DNA of 64,000 bases from Microbacterium abyssi (GTDB lineage Bacteria; Actinomycetota; Actinomycetes; Actinomycetales; Microbacteriaceae). Positions 44,139 to 52,506 of the stretch are shown in pieces. The notes under the pieces are model-generated. The model saw only the letters and a list, made by a program, of their open reading frames with translations, had not been told where the DNA came from and searched no databases. A program made the translations under genes and the position numbers. The stretch is taken from the NCBI RefSeq assembly GCF_015277895.1, contig NZ_CP063815.1, positions 2,728,001 through 2,792,000 of the forward strand, written 5' to 3'. The number at the start of each line of letters is the position of its first letter. Positions within the stretch are counted from its first letter, which is position 1.

Positions 44139-44271
44139 TCAGCCTCCATCCCCAAGTAGTTCTGGTACGGCCTGCTGCCCTCTTGCATCGTCAGCTACCA
44201 CGTCGAAGAGGTTCTGCTCGCCGAATCCCTCATACTCGGTAGGCCCGCTGTTCGAGTCGCTTTACCTGCAT
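44139..44271 (-). pseudogene. Frameshifted small gene (about 43 codons) after the helicase
   Basis: An ATG at 44269-44271, four bases past the helicase gene, reads MQVKRLE and hits a stop after 13 codons. Skipping one base in CTCGAACAG gives NSGPTEYEGFGEQNLFDVVA, then DDARGQQAVPELLGDGG and a TGA at 44139. The recovered sequence is acidic and protein-like. The single shift is either decay or an extra base in the assembly. Unknown function. Confidence 0.45.
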
Positions 44272-44274
44272 GAG

Positions 44275-47070
44275 TCACCCATTCTCTAGTCGCGTTCGCG
44301 GCATCAGCGCCAGGAGATCGTCGTACGCGCCGTCCGCGGAATGATCATGCACGCATGTGAAGCGGTTCGCCCGAATATCCCCAGCTACGGCAGCCACCTT
44401 CTCACGGATGTCTCCGATAAGCGCCGCATCGACCGGATCGTTGGTGCTCTTGCCCTGATCATCGAGGTTAAGGATCTGGATGCGGTCGGCCGAAGCACCC
44501 GAAAGCTCCTGGTATCCGAGTGCGTAGATGGCCAGTTGGTCACGAGTGACGTCCTCGTCCTGCGACCGCGCCGTCGACTTGAAGTCGACGATCGCGGTCT
44601 CGTCCGTCTCAAGAGATTTGATCAGATCAATCCTGCCGTTGACCGAAACTCCAGGGGCGATATCCACACCGATCTGCTTCTCCGAGTGAATCGTGCGGGT
44701 GAGGTCATCGCCATGCCGATCGAAGTAGCGCTCGATCGCTTTTACACCGGCACGATGCAGCTGCTCCCGAAGCGCCGGATATGCGTATGGGGTGTGCAGA
44801 TGCCGCGTGACCAACTCGTCCGCCTCATCGCGACTCGGCGGATCCCCCGCGAGCGCACGTTTGTGCATCTCAGCAAGAGCGTCGTGGAGTCCCTTCCCGA
44901 ATCCGAGCGCCTCGTGAATGGGTGGGTTGAACCCGTACATGAACCGGAGCTTGAACTGGTATGGGCAGTCAAACAGGTACTTGAGCTCCGAGAACGATAT
45001 CGCGATGTTCGGCGTCTCCAGCCTGGGAGTCGGCTCGAGACGCGGAAGGCTGGGCAACCCCTCGTCGCTGGTCGAGACCCAGGACGTCGCCGTGCAATGC
45101 AAGTAGAAGTCCGACGCCTTCCCCTGCCCACGCTTCTCTCCAGGTGCGTAGCTGACGTAGAGGAACTTCTGCGACCGCGTCACCGCGACGTAGAACAGTC
45201 GCGTTTCGTCGGACATGCCGCCCTTGTACCGCTCACCGTTGACCACGGCGTCGTCGGCGATGATGTGCGGGATGACCTGAGTCCCACCCATCCCCCGCAT
45301 CGGAAATCGCCCCTGACGAAGGAATGGGATGAAGACCGCCGGCCACTGCAAGCCTTTCGACCGGTGCACCGTGGATATCACCACCGCGTCGGGCTGCACA
45401 TATCCGGCATCATCGTCCGATTCCTCGTAGACGCCCGGCGCTTGAAACGTCAAGAACCCGAGGAACGACTCGTACTTCCGCGCGGGCGATGATGCGAAGT
45501 GGATCGCTTCGAAGTCCGAGATCACCTGGGAGAACTTTCCAAGTTGATACATGACAAGCTCTCGACGACGGGCATCACCGGGGACCGTCTCCTCGCGAAG
45601 CCCCAGCGCGCTGAGTGCGGCCAAGTACAGACGCTGGATGTTGTATGTTCCCCACCGGTCACTCTTCTCGAAGTCGGCCCCGTCGTCGAGCACGTCGATC
45701 AGCTGCTGCCAATGCAAGGCGTCCGGCACGAGATCGGCAGCGTCCCACAAGTTGCGCAAGTCTGCCGCTGTGATGTCGTCCATCATGTAGCGGAACAGTC
45801 CGACGCATGCCTGGATTTCGGGTGCGTCGAACAACCGAGCGAGTCCCTTGATCAGGAAGGGGATGCCTCGGCGTTTGAACTCGTTGACGAGAGCATCCGC
45901 GTCCTTGACCGACCGGAACAGCACCGCGCAATCCGACCAGGAGAGACCGCGCGGTTCTGCACCGGGCTTGTCGACGAACGGCATCCCTTGCAGATCCTCG
46001 ATGCGCTCGGCGATCCAGGTCGCCTCCTCGACGACATCCTCGAACTGTAGAGCGAGCATGTCACCGCGCTGCCACTCCTGGTGCGAAGCGTGAACCATCT
46101 TCTTCGCGAGGCGTTCACTGGAGTTGAGCCGCTCGGCGACGCTGCGGCCGAGCTCGACGACTCCCTTCGTCGAGCGAAAGTTGTCAGCGAGTTCGATCGT
46201 CCGCACGTCCGCGTAGCGGTTCGCGAACGAGATGATGTTCGAGACCTCCGACCCGCGCCACTGATAGATCGTCTGGTCGTCGTCACCCACGACGCACAGG
46301 TTCGCGCCGTAATGAACGAGTCGTTCGACCAGTCGCTCCTGGATGGGGTTCACGTCCTGGTATTCATCGACGATGACGAATCGAACCTCGTCTCTGACGT
46401 GGTCGCGCAGCACGCGTTCTGACGACGACAGATCATCCGTCGTCTCCACCTTCTGCAGGAAGTCAACGGCTTGAACCATCATCGACGTGTAGTCGAAGTA
46501 CTTCCGATTCACGAGCAGCTCACGGTACGAGGCAAGACTCGACGCCACCGCTTCGCGCACCTTGGAGAAGTCGACTTCGTCCTCCTGCAGGATCGAAAGC
46601 GCCGATTTGTACGTGCGCGTATCGACAAAGCGCCGTAGGGGCGCCTCAGTCCCTTGGACGAGCTTGGTGCAGGTCGTCAGTCCAGAGTTCTTGCTCTCCC
46701 GGTCGATGAGCAGCTGCTGGGTGATGTCGGTGAGCACGCCGTACTTGAACGTCTCGGGCACGTACGTCTGTAGCAGATCGAGACAGTACCCGTGCATCGT
46801 GCCGATATACATCTCGGCCAGTCCGACGACCTCGCCGATCTCCGCCTTCACGACGGAATGCACGCGCTCCTTCAGTTCCGCGGCCGCCTTCTCTGTGAAT
46901 GTGAAGGCGATCACGTTGGCGGGGCTCACACCGGGCTGCGCCAAGATGTGCGCGATCCGCTGCGCGAGCACCTGCGTCTTTCCCGACCCGGCGCACGCGA
47001 TCAATTGGAGCGTGCTCGTCACCTCGGTGATCGCCGTCTCCTGCGACGGCGTGAACGTCAACGTGCTCAT
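44275..47070 (-). CDS. UvrD/Rep-type helicase fused to a PD-(D/E)XK (RecB/Cas4-like) nuclease
   Basis: 931 residues. Superfamily 1 helicase motifs: Walker A ACAGSGKTQVLAQRIA (about 25-40), FTFTEKAAAELKERV (Ia), VIVDEYQDVNPIQE (II), DDDQTIYQWRGSE (III), HRSKGLQWPAVF (V), RLFYVAVTRSQKFL (VI). The C-terminal 220 residues form a PD-(D/E)XK nuclease: FDCPYQFKLRF, GFGKGLHDALAEMH, NGRIDLI and AIVDFKST, then DQLAIYALGYQ. Only one clear C-terminal Cys (RFTCVHD) remains near where AddB/Cas4 proteins hold a 4Fe-4S cluster, so a cluster is doubtful. Its start overlaps the res stop by 4 bp, which makes it part of the restriction operon. Confidence 0.9.
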   Translation of the reverse strand: MSTLTFTPSQETAITEVTSTLQLIACAGSGKTQVLAQRIAHILAQPGVSPANVIAFTFTEKAAAELKERVHSVVKAEIGEVVGLAEMYIGTMHGYCLDLLQTYVPETFKYGVLTDITQQLLIDRESKNSGLTTCTKLVQGTEAPLRRFVDTRTYKSALSILQEDEVDFSKVREAVASSLASYRELLVNRKYFDYTSMMVQAVDFLQKVETTDDLSSSERVLRDHVRDEVRFVIVDEYQDVNPIQERLVERLVHYGANLCVVGDDDQTIYQWRGSEVSNIISFANRYADVRTIELADNFRSTKGVVELGRSVAERLNSSERLAKKMVHASHQEWQRGDMLALQFEDVVEEATWIAERIEDLQGMPFVDKPGAEPRGLSWSDCAVLFRSVKDADALVNEFKRRGIPFLIKGLARLFDAPEIQACVGLFRYMMDDITAADLRNLWDAADLVPDALHWQQLIDVLDDGADFEKSDRWGTYNIQRLYLAALSALGLREETVPGDARRRELVMYQLGKFSQVISDFEAIHFASSPARKYESFLGFLTFQAPGVYEESDDDAGYVQPDAVVISTVHRSKGLQWPAVFIPFLRQGRFPMRGMGGTQVIPHIIADDAVVNGERYKGGMSDETRLFYVAVTRSQKFLYVSYAPGEKRGQGKASDFYLHCTATSWVSTSDEGLPSLPRLEPTPRLETPNIAISFSELKYLFDCPYQFKLRFMYGFNPPIHEALGFGKGLHDALAEMHKRALAGDPPSRDEADELVTRHLHTPYAYPALREQLHRAGVKAIERYFDRHGDDLTRTIHSEKQIGVDIAPGVSVNGRIDLIKSLETDETAIVDFKSTARSQDEDVTRDQLAIYALGYQELSGASADRIQILNLDDQGKSTNDPVDAALIGDIREKVAAVAGDIRANRFTCVHDHSADGAYDDLLALMPRTRLENG

Positions 47071-49679
47071 GCGTACTTCGCTCCGAACTCTGAACCGAAC
47101 AGGTCGCTCGCGCTCCCCTTGGTCTCACGAACGACCTCGCGGACCGCCGGATCGAGCATGTCAAGCACCCGCAGCTCGCCCGACGAGCCGGACGCCCCCG
47201 ACGTACCAATCGAGTCGATCCGGTGGAAGGCGTGGCCGTGTTGTTCTGCGAATGCCGCGAGCCCCCTCAGCTTGACGATCGAGTCATCGAGGTGCGTGCC
47301 GTGCGGGTCGACGATCGACGGACGGATCTCACCGTTCACGAGCGTGAAGATCAGAAAGTCCGGATGCAGCGTGCGCCAGTTTCCGGAGCCGTCACGGTAA
47401 GGCACTCCGAGGGAGTCCGGGCGCGTAACCGACGGATTGCGGTACCACGCGACGCAGTCGACCCGCTCGACTTCCTTTCGAACGACCGGACGTTCCCAGC
47501 CGTTCAGGCTAGAGAGAGGGAACTGGCCCTCCTCATCGGCCATCAGGTGCTTGTCGATGAGCTCCGCCGACTTGACCTGGTCGTTCTCGATCTCGGCGAA
47601 GTCCTCGAGTCGGGACTTCGGCCGCGCGAGCGGGGTCACCTGCGGCTCGACTGCCTCAGCACGGATCTCGTCGTACGCATCGCGTCGCTCGTCTGCCAGG
47701 CCGCGGAGTGCCACCCGATGCTCGCCGAACCAGTCGGACACGATCTCCTTGGCCGCCTGATCGATCTTCTCCCGCACATTCGGCACGGTCGCGAGAGCGG
47801 CCGCCTTCACGAAGGCACCCCGCAGGGCGTCGTCGCTGTCGTCGACTTCCGGATCGGCGATGAAGTCGACGTACGACTGCGCGATGTCTGCACCAAACGC
47901 GCGCTTCGCCTCTTCGAATGCAACGCGTATCGCGCGCTCGTCCGCTCGCTCGTTGAAATCGGAGTAGCTGACCTTCTTACTGGCGGTCCGACCCGAGATC
48001 GTCATGCCTCGTACGGTCAGCACCTCGATCTCCGCATTGCGAAGATCGCCGTCATAACGAGCGGCCAATGATTCAAGAGTGTTGTGCATCTGTCTCTTCA
48101 CCGACGCGACAGCACCTTCGCGGATGTTGTCTGCTGCGAGCGCCTGCGCGAGACTGACGAGCTGCTTGACGGCTCGCGAACCACGGCGCGGGATCACCAT
48201 GTGAGGCAGCTGATCCCAGCAGTCCCACACCGCGTCCGGGATCGCGGCGTTCGGCACGAGCTCACGCGGATCGAACAGAACCTTCTGTCCGGTGGTCGGC
48301 ATCGACTCCGTGGCACCGGTGAGGTACTTGACGACGTGGCCGGCCGTGGTGCGATCGAAGTGCGGCAGGATGCAGTCGACCGAATTCAGGCGGTCCTCGC
48401 CGGGGATGCGCCGCGCAAGCGGCGTGCGCACCATGCGTCCGAGCAGCTGCGTGATGTGCGTGTGATCCTTCGCCGGACGGAACGAAACGAGAACTTCAGC
48501 GCGAGGGCAGTCCCACCCCGTCGAAATGCCGTCCTTGGCGATGAGCACACGCACCTGAGTCTCGTCCTGCACACGCTGCGGTTCGATCCAGTCAATCTCC
48601 CACGACCCGAAAGTAAGGGCCTTGTGTTCGCCGAGAACGTGGCGCACTCCGGTTGAGGTGAGCTCGCCGAGCTCCGCCTGGATCGTGTCGAGCCAAAGGC
48701 CGACGTCATCCACGTTCTCGGTGTTCGGGATCTGCAGGACGAGTAGCGGAACGACCCTGTCTGAAGAAGTTTCGCCGGGGAGCGCCTTCTGTTCGGCGAG
48801 ATAACGCCCCCAGCGTTTCGCCGACTCCCTGAGCTTTCGGGCGGCGCGGGTCGTTAGTGTCGTCTCGAGGTTGCCCGCTTCGGCGGGGATGTCGAGTGCG
48901 ATGACGTCCTTGATGAGGCCGGACTGCTGTACTCGGGCGGGATCCACGGTGACCGGCGGTAGCGTCGTCCGCCCTTCGACCGCGGCGTCCTTCATCGCGT
49001 CGGTGAAACGGTCGATCGTCGCCGAGATTCCCCACACCACGGGGATCGGAAGCCCTGTCATCTCTCCGCTGACGAGACGCCGCACGATCGTCGGCTTGTC
49101 TCTGGATGCTTTGCCGGTGAACCCTCGGTGCGCCTCGTCGAGGACGAGGTAGACGGTGAGGCCCTCGTCCTCGATCGTGTTCTCAAGCGTCTCCCAAATG
49201 TTCCACGCCAGGTCGTCCGGAGCCACCATGCTCTCGCCGCGGGCATCCGCCTCGTATGTCTGCTCGGCTCCCCTTGTGAGGAGCGATGTCTTCGACAGTC
49301 GCTGGGTGTTGAGGAAGTAGACGTGCTGCGGCTCGAGCGTCGGGAGTGCGAACGGCGGCTTGATCGTCACGAGTCGGTCGTAGGACAGCTTCTCCGATGC
49401 CTGAACCAGTCGCCGTTTCGTCTGCTCGTTAAGGTTCGGATCGTCGGAGAACCAGATGACGACGGCGCCCGGGTCGGGTTGGAACTCGAGTTCGGAGTCG
49501 CCGTAGAAGAGCGCCTCGATGGCGGCCGCCGCCATGACGGTCTTGCCGGCGCCGGTCGTCGCAGTCAGCGCGAACGACGTCTCCATCCCGTCGCGCTGAT
49601 ACAGCGTGCGAGCGCGACGGAGGTTGTCGAGTGTCTGGACGACGGCGTCACGCTGATAGTCCTTGAGCTTGTACCTCAT
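47067..49679 (-). CDS. Type III restriction-like DEAD/DEAH helicase-endonuclease (Res)
   Basis: 870 residues. Superfamily 2 translocase: MRYKLKDYQRDAVVQTLDNL (Q-motif region), Walker A TGAGKT (42-47), DEAH box VLDEAHRGF, WGISAT (III), LLGRMVRTPLARR (VI) and RVLIAKDGISTGWDCPRAE. Near residue 780 HPDFLIF followed by SIVDPHG suggests the PD-(D/E)XK nuclease site, with VDPHG instead of the usual E-x-K, so activity needs testing. The start overlaps the mod stop by 4 bp. With Mod it would form a methylation-dependent restriction pair. Confidence 0.88.
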   Translation of the reverse strand: MRYKLKDYQRDAVVQTLDNLRRARTLYQRDGMETSFALTATTGAGKTVMAAAAIEALFYGDSELEFQPDPGAVVIWFSDDPNLNEQTKRRLVQASEKLSYDRLVTIKPPFALPTLEPQHVYFLNTQRLSKTSLLTRGAEQTYEADARGESMVAPDDLAWNIWETLENTIEDEGLTVYLVLDEAHRGFTGKASRDKPTIVRRLVSGEMTGLPIPVVWGISATIDRFTDAMKDAAVEGRTTLPPVTVDPARVQQSGLIKDVIALDIPAEAGNLETTLTTRAARKLRESAKRWGRYLAEQKALPGETSSDRVVPLLVLQIPNTENVDDVGLWLDTIQAELGELTSTGVRHVLGEHKALTFGSWEIDWIEPQRVQDETQVRVLIAKDGISTGWDCPRAEVLVSFRPAKDHTHITQLLGRMVRTPLARRIPGEDRLNSVDCILPHFDRTTAGHVVKYLTGATESMPTTGQKVLFDPRELVPNAAIPDAVWDCWDQLPHMVIPRRGSRAVKQLVSLAQALAADNIREGAVASVKRQMHNTLESLAARYDGDLRNAEIEVLTVRGMTISGRTASKKVSYSDFNERADERAIRVAFEEAKRAFGADIAQSYVDFIADPEVDDSDDALRGAFVKAAALATVPNVREKIDQAAKEIVSDWFGEHRVALRGLADERRDAYDEIRAEAVEPQVTPLARPKSRLEDFAEIENDQVKSAELIDKHLMADEEGQFPLSSLNGWERPVVRKEVERVDCVAWYRNPSVTRPDSLGVPYRDGSGNWRTLHPDFLIFTLVNGEIRPSIVDPHGTHLDDSIVKLRGLAAFAEQHGHAFHRIDSIGTSGASGSSGELRVLDMLDPAVREVVRETKGSASDLFGSEFGAKYA

Positions 49680-51709
49680 CGCGCACCCCGCATCGCGTCG
49701 ATCTCGAAGTTGCGCAGGTAGGAGTCATAAAGGCGCACAACCTCGACTTCTGCGGGCAACGCCCCGGCGATCGCCTCGAAGAAGCGGTCTTCATCGGTGA
49801 CGATGAATGCGATCGAAGCATCGGATGCCGCGGTCATCGCCTCGACGAAAGCGTCGGTCTTGTCCATGTCGTCGATCACGCCATATGTTTCGGCGACGTC
49901 CCATCCGTTCGGCAACTCCTCGATGCGGCGTCCGCGCGAACCAGCCCTCAGCCAGAGCAGCGACGAAATCTTCTCGAACTCGCGGTGCGACTGCACACGC
50001 ATGGACGCCTCGTAGGTGAGCGTGAAGAACTCGACGTTCTGGTCGAGCCCTTCGGAGTAGATGGTGCCGTCGTCCCGCAGCCCAGAAGCGACCGTGGAAA
50101 GCCGCGGCCTCGTGACATGTTCGAAGACGCCGCTCCGACGCCAACCGTCATCCCCAGGCCGCAACCCCTCCTTGATCAACCGCTTCGAGTCCTTCGCCGC
50201 AAGTTCATTGTTGGTGACGAGGATGCAGTTGCGAGTGCCACCGTCAGCATTGTTTAGTCGCATCACGGCTTCTGCCGTGGAGCCAGAGCCCCCGAAGAAG
50301 TCAAGTATCACGGCGTCGTCAGGCGCAATAAGCCTCAGCCAGCGAGCCAGTACGTCGACATCTTTAGGGTTCGGAAAGCGACGATCTCCGAACACCTTTG
50401 CCAGTTGACCCGAGGCGCGATTCCGGTCCTGCGAAAAGACGGACTCAGCGACACGAGTGTCCATCTCCTCAAGACGGTAAATCTCGCTGGGAATGCGACT
50501 TTCATCGTCCCCGAAGTACACTCGTCCAGCGGCCACACGCCGATCCATCTCATCGTTGCTGTACCGCCAACCGTTCGCAGGCACAGCAGTCGGGCGCTGT
50601 GTAATCGGATGAGTCAGCGGTCTTCTGGAGCGATTGGGTCGAGGTTCCGGCGCCACCATGCTGCCATCAGTTCGAATGGGTCGACCATTCTCGTCAAGGG
50701 ATGAGTATCGGGCGATGGCGTCGAATCCTTTGCCCTTTCCCAAAGACTTGAGCCACGCACGCCATTGACGCTGCGCGTCAGCAGACTCAACCGCATGCGC
50801 CCAAATCCCAGCAGCCATTGCAAGCGCTTCATCCAATCCTGGTTTCTTTTCACGCCACTGAACTTCGGCCTGCACTAAGGCCGGCTCATCCTTGGCGTAG
50901 ACGAGCATGTAGTCTGCTCCGTTCGACACGTAGCGCGTATAGCTCTTCGCGCCTCCTTGCCATACCACGTCTGACAGGAAGTTCTGCGCGCTGAACACCT
51001 GGTCCATCAGCATCCGCAACCGATGATGCTCCTCATCACCGATCGCAACGATGATCACTCCGGTGGGTGCAAGCAGCTCTTTGGCAAGCAGTAGCCGTCG
51101 CTCCATGAATGCCAGCCACTTCGAATGCCGATACATGTCGTCGCTCGACACATACTTGTCGTTGTAAATCCACCCATCGTTGCCGGTGTTGTACGGCGGG
51201 TCGATGTAGATTGCATCAATCCTGCCGCGATGTGTGTACAGCAGCGCCTGTAGCGCGTGATAGTTCTCGGCGTTGATCACCGAGTGAAAAGGCTTGCCTC
51301 CGCCGCGCTCGATCCTCCCCGTCGAAACGAGCCCTGGGTAGATGGGGTCGCGGAACTCCGCGACCACCACGAGATCAGCAACGTCTACCGTCGTTGCATC
51401 CATCTTGTCGCCCGTTCCGCGGGCCTCAAGATCGGCGGTTCGGGCATCCGAGTCGCCGCTGAGACTCGTGACCGTCCACAACTGATCTTCACCGCCCTTA
51501 GGCGTTTCGCCCCGCGGCGGCAGTATGTGAACTTTGTCTCCGACACGAGGACGCCGCCCCGGCAGCTCCACTGCTTCAGGGGTGTGCCGTTCAAAGTTGA
51601 GTCCGAACGCTCGCCGTTGCGCCAGCTGATTCACCTCACGCGCAAGACGATCGCCGAGCTCAGCGTTCGTTGCGCGTACCTGTTTGATCAGCTCATGGAT
51701 GTACGCCAC
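49676..51709 (-). CDS. Site-specific DNA methyltransferase, type III Mod-like
   Basis: 677 residues, beta-class amino-methyltransferase. Catalytic DPPY at about 170-173 (DAIYIDPPYNTGNDGW) comes before the SAM motif FFGGSGSTAEAVMRL (about 460-475), the order typical of type III Mod proteins. Probable target-recognition region between them. The N-terminal 120 residues (RRPRVGDKVHILPPRGETPK) are an additional domain. The sequence shows a run of less GC-rich, rarer codons around 50.4-50.9 kb, consistent with transfer. First gene of the operon; divergent from a small XRE gene across an operator-rich gap. Confidence 0.93.
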   Translation of the reverse strand: MAYIHELIKQVRATNAELGDRLAREVNQLAQRRAFGLNFERHTPEAVELPGRRPRVGDKVHILPPRGETPKGGEDQLWTVTSLSGDSDARTADLEARGTGDKMDATTVDVADLVVVAEFRDPIYPGLVSTGRIERGGGKPFHSVINAENYHALQALLYTHRGRIDAIYIDPPYNTGNDGWIYNDKYVSSDDMYRHSKWLAFMERRLLLAKELLAPTGVIIVAIGDEEHHRLRMLMDQVFSAQNFLSDVVWQGGAKSYTRYVSNGADYMLVYAKDEPALVQAEVQWREKKPGLDEALAMAAGIWAHAVESADAQRQWRAWLKSLGKGKGFDAIARYSSLDENGRPIRTDGSMVAPEPRPNRSRRPLTHPITQRPTAVPANGWRYSNDEMDRRVAAGRVYFGDDESRIPSEIYRLEEMDTRVAESVFSQDRNRASGQLAKVFGDRRFPNPKDVDVLARWLRLIAPDDAVILDFFGGSGSTAEAVMRLNNADGGTRNCILVTNNELAAKDSKRLIKEGLRPGDDGWRRSGVFEHVTRPRLSTVASGLRDDGTIYSEGLDQNVEFFTLTYEASMRVQSHREFEKISSLLWLRAGSRGRRIEELPNGWDVAETYGVIDDMDKTDAFVEAMTAASDASIAFIVTDEDRFFEAIAGALPAEVEVVRLYDSYLRNFEIDAMRGAR

Positions 51710-51723
51710 CGCAGCCCTCCCCA

Positions 51724-51770
51724 GGGTTCCTCAACCCCGGGAAGGTACTTGTACCCGGGTTTGTTAACCC
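51724..51770. promoter_or_regulatory. Paired GGGTT-N4-AACCC palindromes between mod and XRE genes
   Basis: GGGTTCCTCAACCC (51724-51737) and GGGTTTGTTAACCC (51757-51770) are two perfect 5-4-5 palindromes with centres 33 bp apart, about three helical turns. Between them GGTAC-TT-GTACC (51744-51755) is a third palindrome, and the whole block is nearly symmetric (CCAGGGTT...AACCCTGG). It fills the 96-bp gap between divergent genes. The obvious binder is the XRE protein encoded 35 bp away, acting like a restriction-modification controller. No clear -10/-35 could be assigned. Confidence 0.75.
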
Positions 51771-51805
51771 TGGCACAAGTCACAGACATTGCTGACGCTT
51801 GATGG

Positions 51806-52078
51806 GTGCCCCGAATCCCGTCCGCCGCAGCCGAGCACATCGGGGCCAAGATCGTCGCCAAGCGCAAGCACTTCGGGTTGACGCAGGACGATCTCGCCTC
51901 ACTCACGCGGATCGATTCGTCGAACATCCGCAGCTACGAATCAGGGCGCGCGATGCTGAGCGTTCAGACGCTCGTGCGCATCGCCGAGGCACTGAAGACC
52001 GAGCCGGGAGAACTGCTCGACGGACTCACCTCAGAGATGTTCGGCGAGGCCGCCGCGCCGAAGCGGCGCGCGGGATAG
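51806..52078 (+). CDS. XRE-family regulator, candidate controller of the restriction operon
   Basis: 90 residues from a GTG at 51806. IPSAAAEHIGAKIVAKRKHF, GLTQDDLASLTRIDSSNIRS, YESGRAMLSVQTLVRIAEAL is a Cro/C1-type helix-turn-helix with little else, as in the C proteins of restriction-modification systems. It is divergent from mod with palindromic operators between. Alternative: an unrelated housekeeping regulator that merely borders the island. Confidence 0.88.
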   Translation: MPRIPSAAAEHIGAKIVAKRKHFGLTQDDLASLTRIDSSNIRSYESGRAMLSVQTLVRIAEALKTEPGELLDGLTSEMFGEAAAPKRRAG

Positions 52079-52128
52079 GCGAACCTGCGATCTCGAGACG
52101 GGCGCGCGGACGTCGGTACGCTGATGCC

Positions 52129-52431
52129 ATGACGTACGTCAACGCCGGCACCCTGGGCGCCGTCCCTGGAAAACGCGATGAGCTCGTCTCGCTGCTCACG
52201 CAGCGCAATGAACGGCTTCGCGACCTCGGCTGCACCCTCTACGAGGTGGGCATAGACGATGACGAGCCGAACGTGGTCTTCGTCGTCGAGCTCTGGGAGA
52301 GCGCCGGAGCGCACCAGGACTCCCTGAGTCAGCCCGATGTCATGGCTGCCATCGCCGAGGCCAGGCCTCTCTTGAACGGACAGTTCGGCGGGTTCCGCTT
52401 CACCGTGGCAGGGTCACCACTTCGCGACTGA
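52129..52431 (+). CDS. Antibiotic biosynthesis monooxygenase (ABM)-domain protein
   Basis: 100 residues, dimeric alpha-beta barrel type. YVNAGTLGAVPGKRDELVSL, GCTLYEVGIDDDEPNVVFVV, ELWESAGAHQDSLSQPDVMA are typical of ABM/YgiN-like quinol monooxygenases and heme-degrading relatives. No heme-ligand motif is obvious. It follows the XRE gene on the same strand by 50 bp. The 75 bp after it hold imperfect GCGACTAAGCC repeats and nothing else. Confidence 0.85.
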   Translation: MTYVNAGTLGAVPGKRDELVSLLTQRNERLRDLGCTLYEVGIDDDEPNVVFVVELWESAGAHQDSLSQPDVMAAIAEARPLLNGQFGGFRFTVAGSPLRD

Positions 52432-52506
52432 GGACGCCACCCCTCGTCCGAGTCGGTCGATGACCGGGCCGGCAGCCGGCGACTAAGCCCGCGACTAAGC
52501 CGGTGG

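Noticed and set aside
43753-44289. 178-codon plus-strand frame downstream of vapC
   Set aside because: Composition is Ser/Pro/Cys-rich without motifs; the minus strand carries the more protein-like small frames here.
44275-47070. AddA/AddB-type 4Fe-4S cluster in the helicase-nuclease
   Set aside because: The required set of four cysteines around the nuclease domain is not visible; only isolated cysteines occur.
51256-51802. Plus-strand frame antisense to the start of mod
   Set aside because: Lies opposite the conserved mod N-terminus and DPPY region; no motif or ribosome site.
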